Positions 37,401-45,129 of a DNA stretch of 64,000 nt are shown here, in pieces (the stretch's first letter is position 1; each line of letters begins with the position of its first letter). The translations under genes and the position numbers were made by a program. The stretch lies in NCBI RefSeq assembly GCF_003048255.1, contig NZ_CP028487.1, forward strand, positions 62,001 through 126,000. Reading direction: 5' to 3'. The stretch is from Yersinia massiliensis (GTDB lineage: Bacteria; Pseudomonadota; Gammaproteobacteria; Enterobacterales; Enterobacteriaceae). The notes beneath the pieces are model-generated. The model was not told the origin of the DNA. It made no database searches and saw only the letters and a program-made list of their open reading frames with translations.

Positions 37401-38454
37401 CCAGTGCCAAATCGCCGCCTTTGAGTGCGAGTTGCTGGTCCGAATTGAGCGAAGCGTTGTTCACGGACAGCTTGCCTTGGCTACTCAACACCATATCCTG
37501 CCCGGATTTATGGTTGCCACCCAGAGTCATTTCGGTCGCGCTGACATTCAGGCTGCCCTGTGCCAGCGAATTATTGAGGGTCAGCTTGCCGCTGCTATCC
37601 AGTTGGATATCCCCCTGACGGGCATTGAGGTTACCGAGGTTAACACCTACCCCTTTCTCACTGGACACCAGACGGATGCGATTGGCATACATCCCGCCCA
37701 ATGCGCCGGTATCAACCGCCACTTTGGGGACATCACCTTTGCCTTGCAGCGCACTAACATGGCCGGCCGAGTCCACCCGGTTGCTACCGGCAATCAGCGT
37801 GAGGTCTTGCGCATAAAGTTGGGCGTTAATCTCAGTGGCACGGCTGATAATTGACAATGCACTACTCTGGCTGGCATCGAGGCCTTTGCCCTGAATCGAG
37901 ATGGCTCCCTGAGTAACTTCCAATGCCTGCAATTTACCGTTGGCATCCATCATTGGCTTGCCGGTGGTCAGTGTCACATTCGGGGTATTAATAAATCCGC
38001 AGCCATCGCAGGTGATACCGTACGGGTTTGCCACCATGACACTGGCTTGCTTACCGGCCACTTCCAGATAGCCTTGCAACTGTGAACGGTTAGTGCCCAC
38101 CACTTCATTGATAATGGCTTTAGCTTCGTTGCCTGACTGTAAATTCGGATTGTTTTGAATCAGCCCACCCAGTTGAGATTGCGTCAACTGACCGGTAGCA
38201 TTATTGAGGATCAGTCCCTCTTTACCCACATTGAAGTCGTTATATTGGTTGTGGGAAATTCCGGACTGATTTGGTGTGGCGATGTTCACTACCGGTACAC
38301 CATTAGCGGCTTTATCTAGCTGTGTATTGCCTCCAGCAACACTCACCTCCGCAGCCAGTACGGGCATAACAGGTTGCAGCACCAACAGGGCGCACAGGGT
38401 ATAACTCAGCCATTGATGATGAGTTTTGATGGTTGACTCGTTATTATTATTCAT
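28486..38454 (-). CDS. cdiA: CdiA, contact-dependent growth inhibition effector (3322 residues)
   Basis: A two-partner secreted filament. Signal peptide to about residue 35 (VMPVLAAE), then the TPS/haemagglutination-activity domain with NPYGI and NVTLTTGKP. FHA-1 repeats built on L-D-N-S-G-x-L-Q-A fill about 450-1450, a Tyr/Pro-rich middle (about 1500-1900) fits the receptor-binding and YP regions, and FHA-2 repeats (SAGGDLTLNAGNDVSL type) follow to about 2750. A pre-toxin region ends at residues 3116-3119 as AENN, a variant of the usual VENN. The last 203 residues are the variable toxin; its end (VRVYDARSGHINVIQSVDG) vaguely recalls the colicin D/E5-type RNase fold. Uninterrupted, with cdiB upstream. 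Confidence 0.95.
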   Translation of the reverse strand: MNNNNESTIKTHHQWLSYTLCALLVLQPVMPVLAAEVSVAGGNTQLDKAANGVPVVNIATPNQSGISHNQYNDFNVGKEGLILNNATGQLTQSQLGGLIQNNPNLQSGNEAKAIINEVVGTNRSQLQGYLEVAGKQASVMVANPYGITCDGCGFINTPNVTLTTGKPMMDANGKLQALEVTQGAISIQGKGLDASQSSALSIISRATEINAQLYAQDLTLIAGSNRVDSAGHVSALQGKGDVPKVAVDTGALGGMYANRIRLVSSEKGVGVNLGNLNARQGDIQLDSSGKLTLNNSLAQGSLNVSATEMTLGGNHKSGQDMVLSSQGKLSVNNASLNSDQQLALKGGDLALEQSTLSAAKAVTLDSTGKLRAANSTVQAGSDVQGKLVGGQTLTLKGTEQQWLNSQLGAGTVLATAQNNLILDGSSTLTGLDGVTLQGGTLNLAGKTSSGGDATLQGTDLQSTRNSLFNAQGDIHLTFSGNANWQGQLTAGRDLTLQAATLDNSGQLAANRHNQITAQILNNSGLMQAQGSQNLDVGQLDNRGQLQSAGALTLNAETVNNRGLIGSEQQLALTVRDILHVDGSLYAEGPLNVRAGEFLLAGRATGKQGIAINSNLTAAEGSVLLSSGDIHLQGGELMLSGLLSGDHTLTVEGEQFTTGNSAQIQAKDSITLNTEKNAQLAGIFTTLGDLNVVAGTAENRADIAARNIGWHSDSLTQQGRMQAEQGLTLTANQLNQQGTLQAGQQLVLRGEQLVNSGRVGAPQLELAFTRSLDNSGSLIASQGLTLDVPSLSNSGTLAANVLALKTHNLDNSGLMQADVNAIIDAQTFNNRDEGRLLAGETLTLQGAQLDNAGKLQANRLNIETQTWDNTGSALGIDQLTAKATQSLTNHGQLLSQGPLTLSTESLTNNGKILSENQLNLNAQQFINQGEAQGTTTELNAEQLTNSGHLIGVEHLVLQLQQDLNNATGGKLLSGGDLKVNAAAVNNAGTWQGEQIILAARQLDNTGTLQADNRIQLDLTGDLKSGVGSQIVTLGEAAINALALVNHGNWQATSLFLKGDSLLNSGVIAGVNQLKSEISHDITQQKSGEMLSNGLLTLNATQVDNQGRIQAHSLALHAADMTNTGVMQGQDIFNAQLSGVFHNLASGDLRSQNELNLNAAGLDNAGNIQSTGASTFVLTTPMLNTGKIVVGGDLDIGALALNNSGWLQANNITFNGTRLDNTGTLIAAGDNLLTFDIFNNRGTVQGDNLQLKIGSLNNAGTLLATRQMGVQAQQIENQQDAKFFSAGDLTVVSGTFSLFGQLVALGNLSLTLNDALTQHGTLAAGKMLNLSSHGDITLAGTTQGQSLSIHSLGHFTNSGTLRGGNGDVRIEAMGITQDDTASLQAGGRIQLLSSSTISNNGFIGTAGDLLLSATSQLFNSGMLYSGSNMQLLADRITNHYGDILADNRLWMQKDATGNANSEVINTSGTIETGRGDITINTAHLLNQRDGLSVTRTDKDLTNEYPWLNGAIVKVPLSFFEEGEVGYYTIKITRQEAGDDANQVSHTYTYAAPFEKTRELALSVSTLSVTSKGAAGRIAAGKDLVVTAQTLDNLASDIFSNGDISLTGNTLNNQSWLAGTETRYQTYRTGELPQSRHWYEVSKLKPLNIFALGQIEDQSVTYTADGDIRTERSEDSQLYRSVIQAGGAVNAHFTGDMSNTTATPNAGGVSHTLAAPKLDLLSQPDNIGTAQAQDLTDDQHITVGTPAWKDNLQNALGSLGNNATELADYPLPNSNNGHFVLAPDPSSPYLITTNPKLNELGQLDNSLFDGLYAMLGQQPGAAPQENNSQFTDQNKFLGSSYFLDRLNLKPDYDYRFLGDAAFDTRYISNAVLSQTGQRYLNGLGSDLAQMQYLIDNAAQAQTGLGLTLGVSLTAEQVAALNKSIVWWEEINVNGQTVLAPKLYLAKADSASLTGSVIAGNQVNLDAGKVINTESTLKADQLLAVNSQTSMSNLQGGEITSGGSLQLSAIGDISNIGSSIAGQQVALASLDGNIINQTLTQQWTATTAGNGRWDSESLSLTRTEVGDTATISAGDSLSLKAGKDILVTGAKVSAGGNLDMQAGGDIAVKANTTLSNNEHNKQQDKRNGYQKSEQRDSLGSDISAGGDLTLNAGNDVSLTASELAAKGNVGLSAGRDISLETAERNSQQKTNNSENRTNDATRSVITSGNNLTLDAGRDINSQAAALVSDNDTTLKAGRDVNLNAQQSSTYSESHGDRKQQINESTRQQGTESVSGGDTTILAGNDINLQATQAQASGDIALKAGHDINVATATESDYSFFEETTVKKKRLSKTTTHVVSEDYATQEQGSLLSGKNVSLSAGNDLQVKGSAVVGDNNVALIAGNNVDIVAATEEQSSYRLSEQKKSGMFSGGGIGVTIGSTSSRQQSRDSGTTQSQSASTIGSTGGDVTINAGGTAHIGGADILAKQNLNVTGDSVVIEPGQDKRSSDQRYEQKSSGLTLALSGAVGSALNTAVTTVQDAKNETSGRLAALQGTKAALTGVSAKQAVDLAQAQGNTDTGSLIGISVSLGSQKSTSQQHQEQQSVSGSTLTAGNDLNITATGKGQSANSGDIIIGGSQLKAGHDTTLDADRDLLLLGAANTQKTEGSNSSSGGNIGASITFGDKIGLSIFANANSSKGKDSGDGTYWSETTLDSGNTLSLASGRDTTLLGAQLSGDKVEADVGRNLTLQSQQDSDRYDSKQQSISGGVSVVVWGAGNSSANLSATQDKMHSNFDSVQEQTGIFAGKGGFDITVGEHTQLNGAVIGSTATADKNKLDTGTLGFSNIENKAEFKTEHQGGSISTGGSVADNFLGNMGNLVLVGANNNGNAQGTTHAAVSDGSIIIRDTDKQQQNVDSLSRDVEHANNALTPIFDKEKEQNRLKEAQLIGEIGGQVFDVISTHGQIQATTAAKDALAKSGNLNPTPKEIEASQAYKDAMKDYGIGGTYQKIAQAATAALQGLAGGDMTKALAGASAPYLAQMIKDVAGDDNEAARIGAHAVLGAVLSHLQGNSAAAGGAGALSGELAAIYIKNNLYPNIETKDLTEAQKQVIVNLSSLAAGLSGGIAGDSTGSAVAGAQAGKNAAENNSVGNLGDIFGSQGEKYFEGVASLEKELLQDSNLTDQEKQTIRDQYIKGDLPEDVIKAILENNPGSDTVMALLNAKNPEDYALALLSTLPAERALALIGKMTKGVQATGVFNIADRVYTQLNDSRLGSLSGKLNAAELQKLANNPAAVRVYDARSGHINVIQSVDGKLLRITVPNNEMKIISVGPIRPNQVKNLIEKGSFVPLP

Positions 38455-38481
38455 CCCTGATAACCCTATAGATACAAACAG

Positions 38482-40155
38482 TTAGATAACGAAATTGATG
38501 CGATAGTAAATAGAAACGTGATCTGGCTTCAGCCAGTCGGGATAGGCTAATGGCCAGCCGATGGTAAACTGGCTACTGAAATAGCGATGACGATTGCCTA
38601 ACCCGATAGCGCTGCCCCACAATTTGCCCGAGGCATAATTGTCAGCGGTGTCATGGCGCAGATAACCCCCGTCAATGGCTGCCAGTGCAGTGATATTGCC
38701 CAGTAACGGCAGAGTAGCCAGTGACCAGTTCACTTCGTTACGCCAATAACCGCCTTTATCGCCAGACAGATACTGCTCTTTAAAGCCGCGCACTGAGGTT
38801 TCACCGCCAATAGTCAGTCGCTCGCTGCCGTATAAATTATCCGGTGTCCATTGACCGTAGAAGCTGGTGAGCCAGCTCCAGTCCTGTGCCAGAGGCAGGT
38901 AATAACTGCCAGACAATGTCCACTTATTGAATTCGGCCTTGGGTGCACTGCTATTTTTGCCATTATCATCCTCGGCACCAAGCCAAGGTACACCGCGACT
39001 GTAAGCGGGGTTCAAGGTGCTATAACCACCCCACAGTTTTTGGCTGTGATTAATCCCCAATACGACACTGGATAATTTGCGGCTGCTACTTTGCAAAAAA
39101 CTGTCATTGAGATAATTGCGATTAAGGCGATGGGTTAGGCCGAACGACAAACCAGTCTTCATATCACTGTCCCGATACACCACACGCGAAATAGCGAAAC
39201 GGTGCGTCTGGCTATCGCCACTGGAGAGCCAATCAAAGCCACGGTTAGTCACGGTGGAGAGGTAATCACTGTATGAATAATTGTAATCTGCCAGCCAGTA
39301 ACCATAGGGGACGCTAACGCCAGTCTGCACACTGCGCGCATTATGGCTGCTGGCAAAATCACTGCTACGCGAACCGGAAATAAACCACTGATCAGCTAAG
39401 CCAAGCAGGTTATTCGCCGTCAGTGAGCTATTTATCTGACCTGTTCCGGTACTTTTCTGCCCACTATTATCAAAACCGACGCCAAGATTCAGCGGGAATT
39501 CAGGTGTTGCGGTGAGATTGACGATGGAATAACCCGCTTCGGTGCCCGGCAATATTTCAATTTGCACCGGAGTTTGGCGTAAACGGTTAATTTGCTCCAT
39601 GCCCTGTTCAATATCGCGCAGATTAAGAATTTTCCCTTCAAGTCCTGGGAATGCCATTTTTAATTGGCGTGAGGTCTTACCGTTTAGCTCGATTTTTTGC
39701 AGTTTACCCTCCAGCACAGCCAGTTGCAGGGTGCCTTGTGATAAATCCTGTTCAATAAGAAATACCCGACTGGTAATATAACCACGCGAAATATACCAAT
39801 CAGATATTTCTTGTATTAACGTCTGAATTTGATTTAAGTCCAAACATTTATTCAGATAAGGTCGCAGTAATTTTTGTTTATCTTTAGGCGGTAAATGATC
39901 GGCGTCTTGCAGATTAATAGTATTAATCATAAAACAGGCTCCAGCCGGTGCCGGAAGCGATTTTGGCGCAACAAGCTCGGGGCTTAAGCTGCGTTGTAAT
40001 TCCTGACGCTGGCGCTGGTTTTGTTCTAAAATGTCACGCTGTTGTTGCTGAATAGTATTTCTATCTGCAGGGCTCAGCATATTGGCATAAGCAGTCAATG
40101 ATAATGACAGCGACAGCAAAGCTGCTGCCTGTAAATATTTAGACATGGCATCCAT
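38482..40155 (-). CDS. cdiB: CdiB, outer-membrane two-partner secretion transporter
   Basis: A 557-residue Omp85/TpsB transporter that exports CdiA. The signal peptide runs to about LTAYA, then a plug helix rich in Gln, two POTRA domains (CFMINTINLQ..., YISRGYITSRVFLIEQDL) and a beta-barrel. The conserved loop-6 motif appears as SVRGFKEQYLSGDKGGYWRNE, with the Arg that latches the barrel. The C-terminus ends YYRINFVI, a barrel-terminal pattern. cdiA starts 27 bp downstream, so they form one operon. Confidence 0.95.
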   Translation of the reverse strand: MDAMSKYLQAAALLSLSLSLTAYANMLSPADRNTIQQQQRDILEQNQRQRQELQRSLSPELVAPKSLPAPAGACFMINTINLQDADHLPPKDKQKLLRPYLNKCLDLNQIQTLIQEISDWYISRGYITSRVFLIEQDLSQGTLQLAVLEGKLQKIELNGKTSRQLKMAFPGLEGKILNLRDIEQGMEQINRLRQTPVQIEILPGTEAGYSIVNLTATPEFPLNLGVGFDNSGQKSTGTGQINSSLTANNLLGLADQWFISGSRSSDFASSHNARSVQTGVSVPYGYWLADYNYSYSDYLSTVTNRGFDWLSSGDSQTHRFAISRVVYRDSDMKTGLSFGLTHRLNRNYLNDSFLQSSSRKLSSVVLGINHSQKLWGGYSTLNPAYSRGVPWLGAEDDNGKNSSAPKAEFNKWTLSGSYYLPLAQDWSWLTSFYGQWTPDNLYGSERLTIGGETSVRGFKEQYLSGDKGGYWRNEVNWSLATLPLLGNITALAAIDGGYLRHDTADNYASGKLWGSAIGLGNRHRYFSSQFTIGWPLAYPDWLKPDHVSIYYRINFVI

Positions 40156-40696
40156 TCAGAGTTTTATTAGATTTATTATTTCGACGTATTATATAGATTA
40201 GCCAAGCTACTGCAATTGATGAAATGAAATACTAACGGTCAACTCTTTGTGTAACGATCTGATGCGGAAGAGATAATATTAAATACGGAAGGTTTTTTAA
40301 AAGTACAATGCAGTGGGCTATGTTAATTTTTAAGTATATTACTCTGAATTTTTATAAAAATTAAGTAATTGGTCTTAAGGTTTGACTTTGTTTGAATATT
40401 TACCACTAAGTGATAGTGATAAACATATTATCTGCGCATAGTGAGGCCCACCGCGCGTTTAAGCTGAGTTTTCATCCTACAGTAAGGATGTTACTTGTCT
40501 GCGTAATGCTTTTATTTCTCGGCTATGTGTTTACTCACAGGCCTGTATAGACATTAAATTCTTGGGGAGCATTTATCGCTGCCTGTAGATAGGATTGGTG
40601 CCAAGTCGCACGTTTGTTACATCCACAAATGCGGCCCTTTTCGCATTCGCAAAAATGTTTGTCCTAATTTACTACTGGCTAATTGAACAGTAGGGA
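40156..40696. other. cdiB upstream region, no gene seen
   Basis: 541 bp of AT-rich sequence that must contain the cdiBAI promoter. Candidate TATTAT/TATAAT-like boxes are many and none is convincing. No ORF over 40 codons with a good start was seen. Confidence 0.5.
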
Positions 40697-40915
40697 ATGG
40701 CCGGATATAGTGCCCCCGCAGCGGCAAAATCCGTTGTCGGGTTTAGCAGCCTGAGACAAAACAGAACGCACAACCGCGTAGGCGGTTACTATGTGCGGGT
40801 ACAGTTACGCCTAAGAAAAATCAATGGTGGGCTGGACGGGGGCATCGCAAGATGCGCCGGGTTCTCTGTTGACCGGTCTGCTAACCCTGTTCAGTCCACC
40901 ACCCAAAGGGATTAG
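40697..40915 (+). CDS. Ash-like (P4-type) small protein or remnant
   Basis: A 72-residue frame in which VGFSSLRQNRTHNRVGGYYVRVQL resembles the ash/Icd-like family of P4-type satellite elements. No good ribosome-binding site is visible and no P4 alpha, integrase or other gene accompanies it, so it may be a leftover. The link is by eye only. Confidence 0.4.
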   Translation: MAGYSAPAAAKSVVGFSSLRQNRTHNRVGGYYVRVQLRLRKINGGLDGGIARCAGFSVDRSANPVQSTTQRD

Positions 40916-40961
40916 CAGCTCTTGGTGGTGGGATAAAACCATCAATTGAGAGGTTGTCATC

Positions 40962-41060
40962 ATGGATTCGACGACTACACCCCACTGCAATATCGTTGTT
41001 CTTTGCCTGCCAGTATCATTAGCCGCCACTCTCCCGCCAGAGGTGCAACATGTACGATAA
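40962..41060 (+). CDS. Possible 32-residue peptide upstream of the 41050 gene
   Basis: MDSTTTPHCNIVVLCLPVSL... starts after GAGAGGTTGTCATC and overlaps the start of the next ORF by 11 bases, an arrangement seen in coupled small genes of satellite elements. Confidence 0.35.
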   Translation: MDSTTTPHCNIVVLCLPVSLAATLPPEVQHVR

Positions 41061-41235
41061 GACGCCTCGCGAGTTAGAAGAAGTCATTGATCACTGCCGT
41101 GCGCTGATTTACGCCATCGTCACACTCGAATCGCAGGAAGTGAAAGAAATACTCAACTTTGTTTTATGGCAGCAAATAGATCTGCTGCACCAAACGTATC
41201 AGCGGGATCTCAACGAACCGCTCGTGGCAGCTTAA
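41050..41235 (+). CDS. Small helical hypothetical protein, 61 residues
   Basis: MYDKTPRELEEVIDHCRALIYAIVTLE... is a compact, probably all-helical cytoplasmic protein. AGAGGTGCAAC lies before the ATG, and a terminator follows 15 bp after the stop, which supports a real gene. Function unknown; probably part of the same satellite-phage debris as the ash-like ORF. Confidence 0.55.
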   Translation: MYDKTPRELEEVIDHCRALIYAIVTLESQEVKEILNFVLWQQIDLLHQTYQRDLNEPLVAA

Positions 41236-41250
41236 CGCCGCTATGTAAAA

Positions 41251-41270
41251 AGGCATCGTCAGATGCCTTT
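41251..41270 (+). terminator. Terminator after the 61-residue ORF
   Basis: AGGCATC-GTCA-GATGCCT followed by TT and preceded by a run of A, so it may act in both directions. Confidence 0.65.
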
Positions 41271-41440
41271 AAAGATTCAGAATCACTCACTCCCGGCAGG
41301 GAAGAACACTCGATAAATCCCAAGATTCAGTCAGTAAACCTATAAATGTTAAATTGTCCGTGAATATCACTTTTTTGAATAATGAAATGAAGTACCATTT
41401 TAAATGGTTTGTCATTTCATTATAAAAAAGGAGACAGCTA

Positions 41441-42589
41441 ATGAAGCTTATTTCATTCACTGCCAGCACGGTCATACTGACTTGTTTTGCCTTTAATGCC
41501 CTTGCCGCACCAAGCTTGGATGGTTTTGCCGATGCTATCCATCATTATCAGAACAAAAATGGGAAGGAGTATCAGCGACTTTCTGAAAACGATGTCAAAG
41601 CCATATCTGAGAATGTACTTTTATATCAGAAGGAGGTTGGTGGCTGGATTGAAAATCAGGACCCATTGAGAATTTTATCACCAGAAGAAATACAGTCATT
41701 TCAAAAAGAAAAAGATAATATCAGAGTTTCATTTGATAACCGAAATACCTATTCTCAAATCGAATATCTTTCCCAGGCATGGGCCGAACTGGGGGATAAA
41801 CGTTATAGTGATGCGGCATTACTGGGTATTCGCTATACCCTCAATCAACAATATAAAGTTTGTGCTGGCTGGCCACATACCATCCCACCTAAAAGTATTA
41901 CTGAGACAGAAAACACCAGTTATCAACGTTCCATTACCAATGCGGATGACGTGACGTCCGGTATATTACGGATGTTTAGAAATATACTTGGTGACAAGAA
42001 AACCTATGGCTTTGTTGATAGTGAAACACTGACCTTGATTTCTGATGCAGTATCCAAAGGCGATCAGTGCTTACTGGAATTACAGATTGTACAAAATGGC
42101 ATAAAAACTGGCTGGGCGGGTCAGTATAATCCTGAAACACTGACACCTGTTGGCGGCCGTTCATTTGAATTACCCGGCATATTGTCCGAAGAAACTGTTG
42201 GTGTGCTTGAATATTTAACTTCCATTGATAACCCATCCCCCGAAATCATTAAAAGCATTAATGACGCGACACAATGGTTGGAGAATTCTGCATTAACTGG
42301 ATTCAAAGTCGTTAAATTTGAAGCGCCGGAAGAGAAATATGCTTGGCACTCCAGTAAATGGGACCGCCGAATTGAATCAGACCCTTCAGCACCTCGGATT
42401 TGGGCAAGATTTTATGATTTAAATGATAATTCTGTCATTTTGGCTAATCGCGATGGGAAACGTGTGGCTAAATACGAGGATATCGCGAGAGAACGTCGGA
42501 CAGGTTATGGCTGGTATGGCTATTACGCTGAAGAGTATTTGTCGAAAACCTATCCTGAATGGGTAAAGAAGATGGCGTTAAAGCAATAA
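41441..42589 (+). CDS. Exported pectate lyase, family PL10 type
   Basis: A 382-residue secreted or periplasmic protein with signal peptide MKLISFTASTVILTCFAFNALA. The mature part resembles the family 10 pectate lyases, which have an alpha/alpha-toroid fold: GGWIENQDP, DNRNTYSQIEYLSQAW, the GWPHTIPP segment, ITNADDVTSGILRM, and AGQYNPETLTPVGGRSFELPGILSEETVGVLEYL. It would cleave polygalacturonate, feeding the KDG pathway served by kdgK (53060). AAGGAGACAGCTA before the ATG is a strong ribosome-binding site. It is monocistronic, with its own terminator. Confidence 0.85.
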   Translation: MKLISFTASTVILTCFAFNALAAPSLDGFADAIHHYQNKNGKEYQRLSENDVKAISENVLLYQKEVGGWIENQDPLRILSPEEIQSFQKEKDNIRVSFDNRNTYSQIEYLSQAWAELGDKRYSDAALLGIRYTLNQQYKVCAGWPHTIPPKSITETENTSYQRSITNADDVTSGILRMFRNILGDKKTYGFVDSETLTLISDAVSKGDQCLLELQIVQNGIKTGWAGQYNPETLTPVGGRSFELPGILSEETVGVLEYLTSIDNPSPEIIKSINDATQWLENSALTGFKVVKFEAPEEKYAWHSSKWDRRIESDPSAPRIWARFYDLNDNSVILANRDGKRVAKYEDIARERRTGYGWYGYYAEEYLSKTYPEWVKKMALKQ

Positions 42590-42642
42590 TACTGTTACCA
42601 AGCGGGTATCAATATTTGTCGCTGCCACAAGACTGATAGGTA

Positions 42643-42668
42643 AAGCACTCTCACGGGAGTGCTTTTTT
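42643..42668 (+). terminator. Terminator of the pectate lyase gene
   Basis: AAGCACTC-TCACGG-GAGTGCTT followed by a run of six T, 54 bp after the stop. Confidence 0.85.
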
Positions 42669-42871
42669 CATGGGCAAAGCTGCTGTAGGCCATATGGAGC
42701 GCAATTTATGACTGACTCAATAATGTGACATGCTTGGCTGTCAATGCGTAAAGCGTAGATCATGGTGGCGTTCGGTGGCACTTTGGGTGGATAACCTTTC
42801 TCACCGTATGCCAGTTCTGGCGGCACCACCAAGGTCATCGAACCGTGCTGGCTAGACCCTGACATATCCAC
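42668..42871 (-). pseudogene. Fragment of an FKBP-type peptidyl-prolyl isomerase
   Basis: SMTLVVPPELAYGEKGYPPKVPPNATMIYALRID matches the C-terminal part of FkpA/FklB-type isomerases (usual V-I-P-P-E-L-A-Y-G-E-x-G...I-P-P-N-x-T-L-x-F-x-V-E-L). The other two thirds of such a protein are absent, and the frame instead begins among the last codons of the FAD protein gene. It is best read as a decayed remnant. Confidence 0.65.
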
Positions 42872-42877
42872 TTTCTA

Positions 42878-44488
42878 TCACATGTCAAAATACGGCAATC
42901 GTCTGCGGGGGCGGTATGCCGGTTCGACGATTGCCTTGGCAATGGCAGTTCCGATTTCAGCACAGACGGTAAGGCCCTGCACAAAGGGCTGGTCGTGCAT
43001 GAGGTAGGGTAATGCGCCAAACGCGATGCGGCCACGAGCACAGTCTGGAGACAGAAGCGTATAATCGTTGCCCACTTCCGGAATCTCTTCGCCGCAAGAC
43101 TGGAGCTGCTTTTTTAATGTCGGAAACGGCAGATCTTTCGTCTTCAGCGGCCTTTGTCCCCGCGCATCAATAAAAACATCGAACTCAAATGTTTTCCCTT
43201 TCGCGGAGATAACCGTCTGATGCGCTTTTACGTCCATTTTATAATCCGGCCCCAGCGCGAGAATGCTGATTACCCCCGCTTCACGTAGAGCCAATAATCG
43301 ACGAATCGATTGTGAGGGGATGGCCGCATAGTTATCGATGAACACTCTGGCGAGACCAGAATTGAATCTTTTGCTGTCATCTTCATCAAGATAAGGGACG
43401 ATTTCTTGTACAACTTCATGTAACCGGAGGATCACGTAACGCCATGGTACCGTGCGTTTTGCGCGCTTGTTGCGTTCGACCTCGTTAAGATTCGAGTAGG
43501 CCCAGCGGAACGGATCGTGCTGATGTCGATCGGCAAACCATGCATCGGAGAAGCTGTCAGCATCGAGAGTCTGAAGGGCGATATGCTCGCTCCAGATTGG
43601 GTCCGCTGATTCAATTTCTGCCACAACGAGTTTGAATACTCGGTCGAGTAAACCCTCTGACCCAGCAGAAATTTCATTTTTGATCGCGTCTTCTGTCACG
43701 ACGCTTAATGCTTGATAGGGGATTGGGCAGTAAAAATCAGCTTCCGGCAGGATGCCCGATCGGGACATCAACGTGATTTTAAGCGCCTCACTTCCCTCAT
43801 CAAGCGTGAACTGAATATGCTCATCATCTGCTTCGACAAACTGACCATGCTGGACCACCACAGCCATCGCGGCGTCAATGGCGCTCAGTGAAGTCCCCAT
43901 AATGCCGATTTTGCACGCTGGGATTTTGGCTTCCATCAGTCCTGACCAAGGGCTCGGGAAGAATGTGCGAGTCGATTCACTTTCATCGGGCCACACATGG
44001 CCAGTGGCGATAACGGCGAGATCAAACAGTTCTGCTGCCGGTTCACCCTTCGCCCACAGTCGGACGCCATCGGTGGTGGCTTCAAGGTCGGTAACTTGGC
44101 AGGATTCATGCACATTCACCGTGAAACCTTGCTGTTTTGCCTTTGTCACCAGTGCTAGAAATTGGTCGCGATAATACTCGCCGAGCAGAATTCGCGGTAG
44201 GAACTGGCGGATATGCAGAGAATCCGGCTGAATACCATAGCGGGCTAGATGGCGTGCGCTTTGGCATTTTAACCAGTCGATATAAGTCGTAAAGATAGGG
44301 GGGATCTCGATGCTGGCGATGTTAGCTAACATCATCTTCGAGTTTTCTTCGTTGCTGTAAGGCATGCCAACACCGGCCTCACTGCCTTGCTCATAAATAG
44401 AAATTGAAACAGGCACTTTGAGCTTTAGCAGGGCGTCAAAGGTATAAATCCCCGTGGGGCCAGCACCAATAATAGCGATCTTTTTCAT
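42878..44488 (-). CDS. FAD/NAD(P)-binding protein
   Basis: A 536-residue flavoprotein of the FAD-NAD(P)-binding family (PF13454 type). It starts with the dinucleotide motif IAIIGAGPTGIYTFDALL (G-x-G-x-x-G, residues 8-13), then SIYEQGSEAGVGMPY, and contains a second nucleotide motif, IGIMGTSLSAIDAAMAV, near 195. IDARGQRP near the C-terminus is also family-like. The substrate is unknown; relatives act as monooxygenase-like or ornithine-hydroxylase-like proteins. A weak GGGGTG-type ribosome-binding site precedes it. An FKBP fragment lies at its 3' end. Confidence 0.8.
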   Translation of the reverse strand: MKKIAIIGAGPTGIYTFDALLKLKVPVSISIYEQGSEAGVGMPYSNEENSKMMLANIASIEIPPIFTTYIDWLKCQSARHLARYGIQPDSLHIRQFLPRILLGEYYRDQFLALVTKAKQQGFTVNVHESCQVTDLEATTDGVRLWAKGEPAAELFDLAVIATGHVWPDESESTRTFFPSPWSGLMEAKIPACKIGIMGTSLSAIDAAMAVVVQHGQFVEADDEHIQFTLDEGSEALKITLMSRSGILPEADFYCPIPYQALSVVTEDAIKNEISAGSEGLLDRVFKLVVAEIESADPIWSEHIALQTLDADSFSDAWFADRHQHDPFRWAYSNLNEVERNKRAKRTVPWRYVILRLHEVVQEIVPYLDEDDSKRFNSGLARVFIDNYAAIPSQSIRRLLALREAGVISILALGPDYKMDVKAHQTVISAKGKTFEFDVFIDARGQRPLKTKDLPFPTLKKQLQSCGEEIPEVGNDYTLLSPDCARGRIAFGALPYLMHDQPFVQGLTVCAEIGTAIAKAIVEPAYRPRRRLPYFDM

Positions 44489-44689
44489 CGATATTCACCC
44501 CAGGTTAATATTCGCTTTTACATTTATAGGCTGGGAATAGGGTTTGCGTTAAGGGCAAAAACCGTCAAGAGCTTTCGTGCAAAAACATATTCTCGCGGGG
44601 TAAGTGTGGTTGAAAATACCTATTGCGCCAAGTCATCTAGTTCTGATGAGCGTTAGCTTTATAGAAATAGGGAATAGCGGCCAAATGAC

Positions 44690-44917
44690 CTACCAGCCGA
44701 TAGGTCTTCCGCAATCGGTGCTATTATCCACGCAACCTCGGCTGCGAACGTTCTCCATGCGTCTGTCCCTTCTTAAATTCCCTTTATCATCAACAGTATA
44801 TATTGGATTTGAGCCTATCATTATTGGCTTTTTATCCTGTTGTGCATTGTAATCGTAGGGAGCACAGGCGGCGAGGCTGGCAGAAAGTAATACTGAGGGC
44901 AGCAAGCGTAAATACAT
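44690..44917 (-). CDS. Small lipoprotein, 75 residues
   Basis: The lipobox LAAC (Cys18) follows a hydrophobic signal MYLRLLPSVLLSASLA. The mature part is short and charged, with a further Cys (RGCVDNSTDCGRP), so a disulfide is possible. It would be anchored in the envelope. It lies between unrelated genes, with AGGTGGAGCC before the ATG. Function unknown. Confidence 0.75.
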   Translation of the reverse strand: MYLRLLPSVLLSASLAACAPYDYNAQQDKKPIMIGSNPIYTVDDKGNLRRDRRMENVRSRGCVDNSTDCGRPIGW

Positions 44918-45129
44918 TATTTTGGCTCCACCTAAAAAGAGTGTGAATAAGGATTTATAAGGCCGATAAGGCTAGCACATCAGCAACATGGTTGCGGCCA
45001 GAAGAGCAGCTCGATTGAAGGTCTGTTTACGCGAGTCTGGTACATGTCTACTATTGCCGAGGCATGCACCTTAAGCACTATAGATATGCTGAAGTATGAA
45101 CCGTAAATATGCGGTTTACTGCATCCATA

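Noticed and set aside
40811..41029. A minus-strand ORF across the ash-like region
   Set aside because: The plus-strand series has a consistent direction, ribosome-binding sites and a terminator; the minus frame has none of these.
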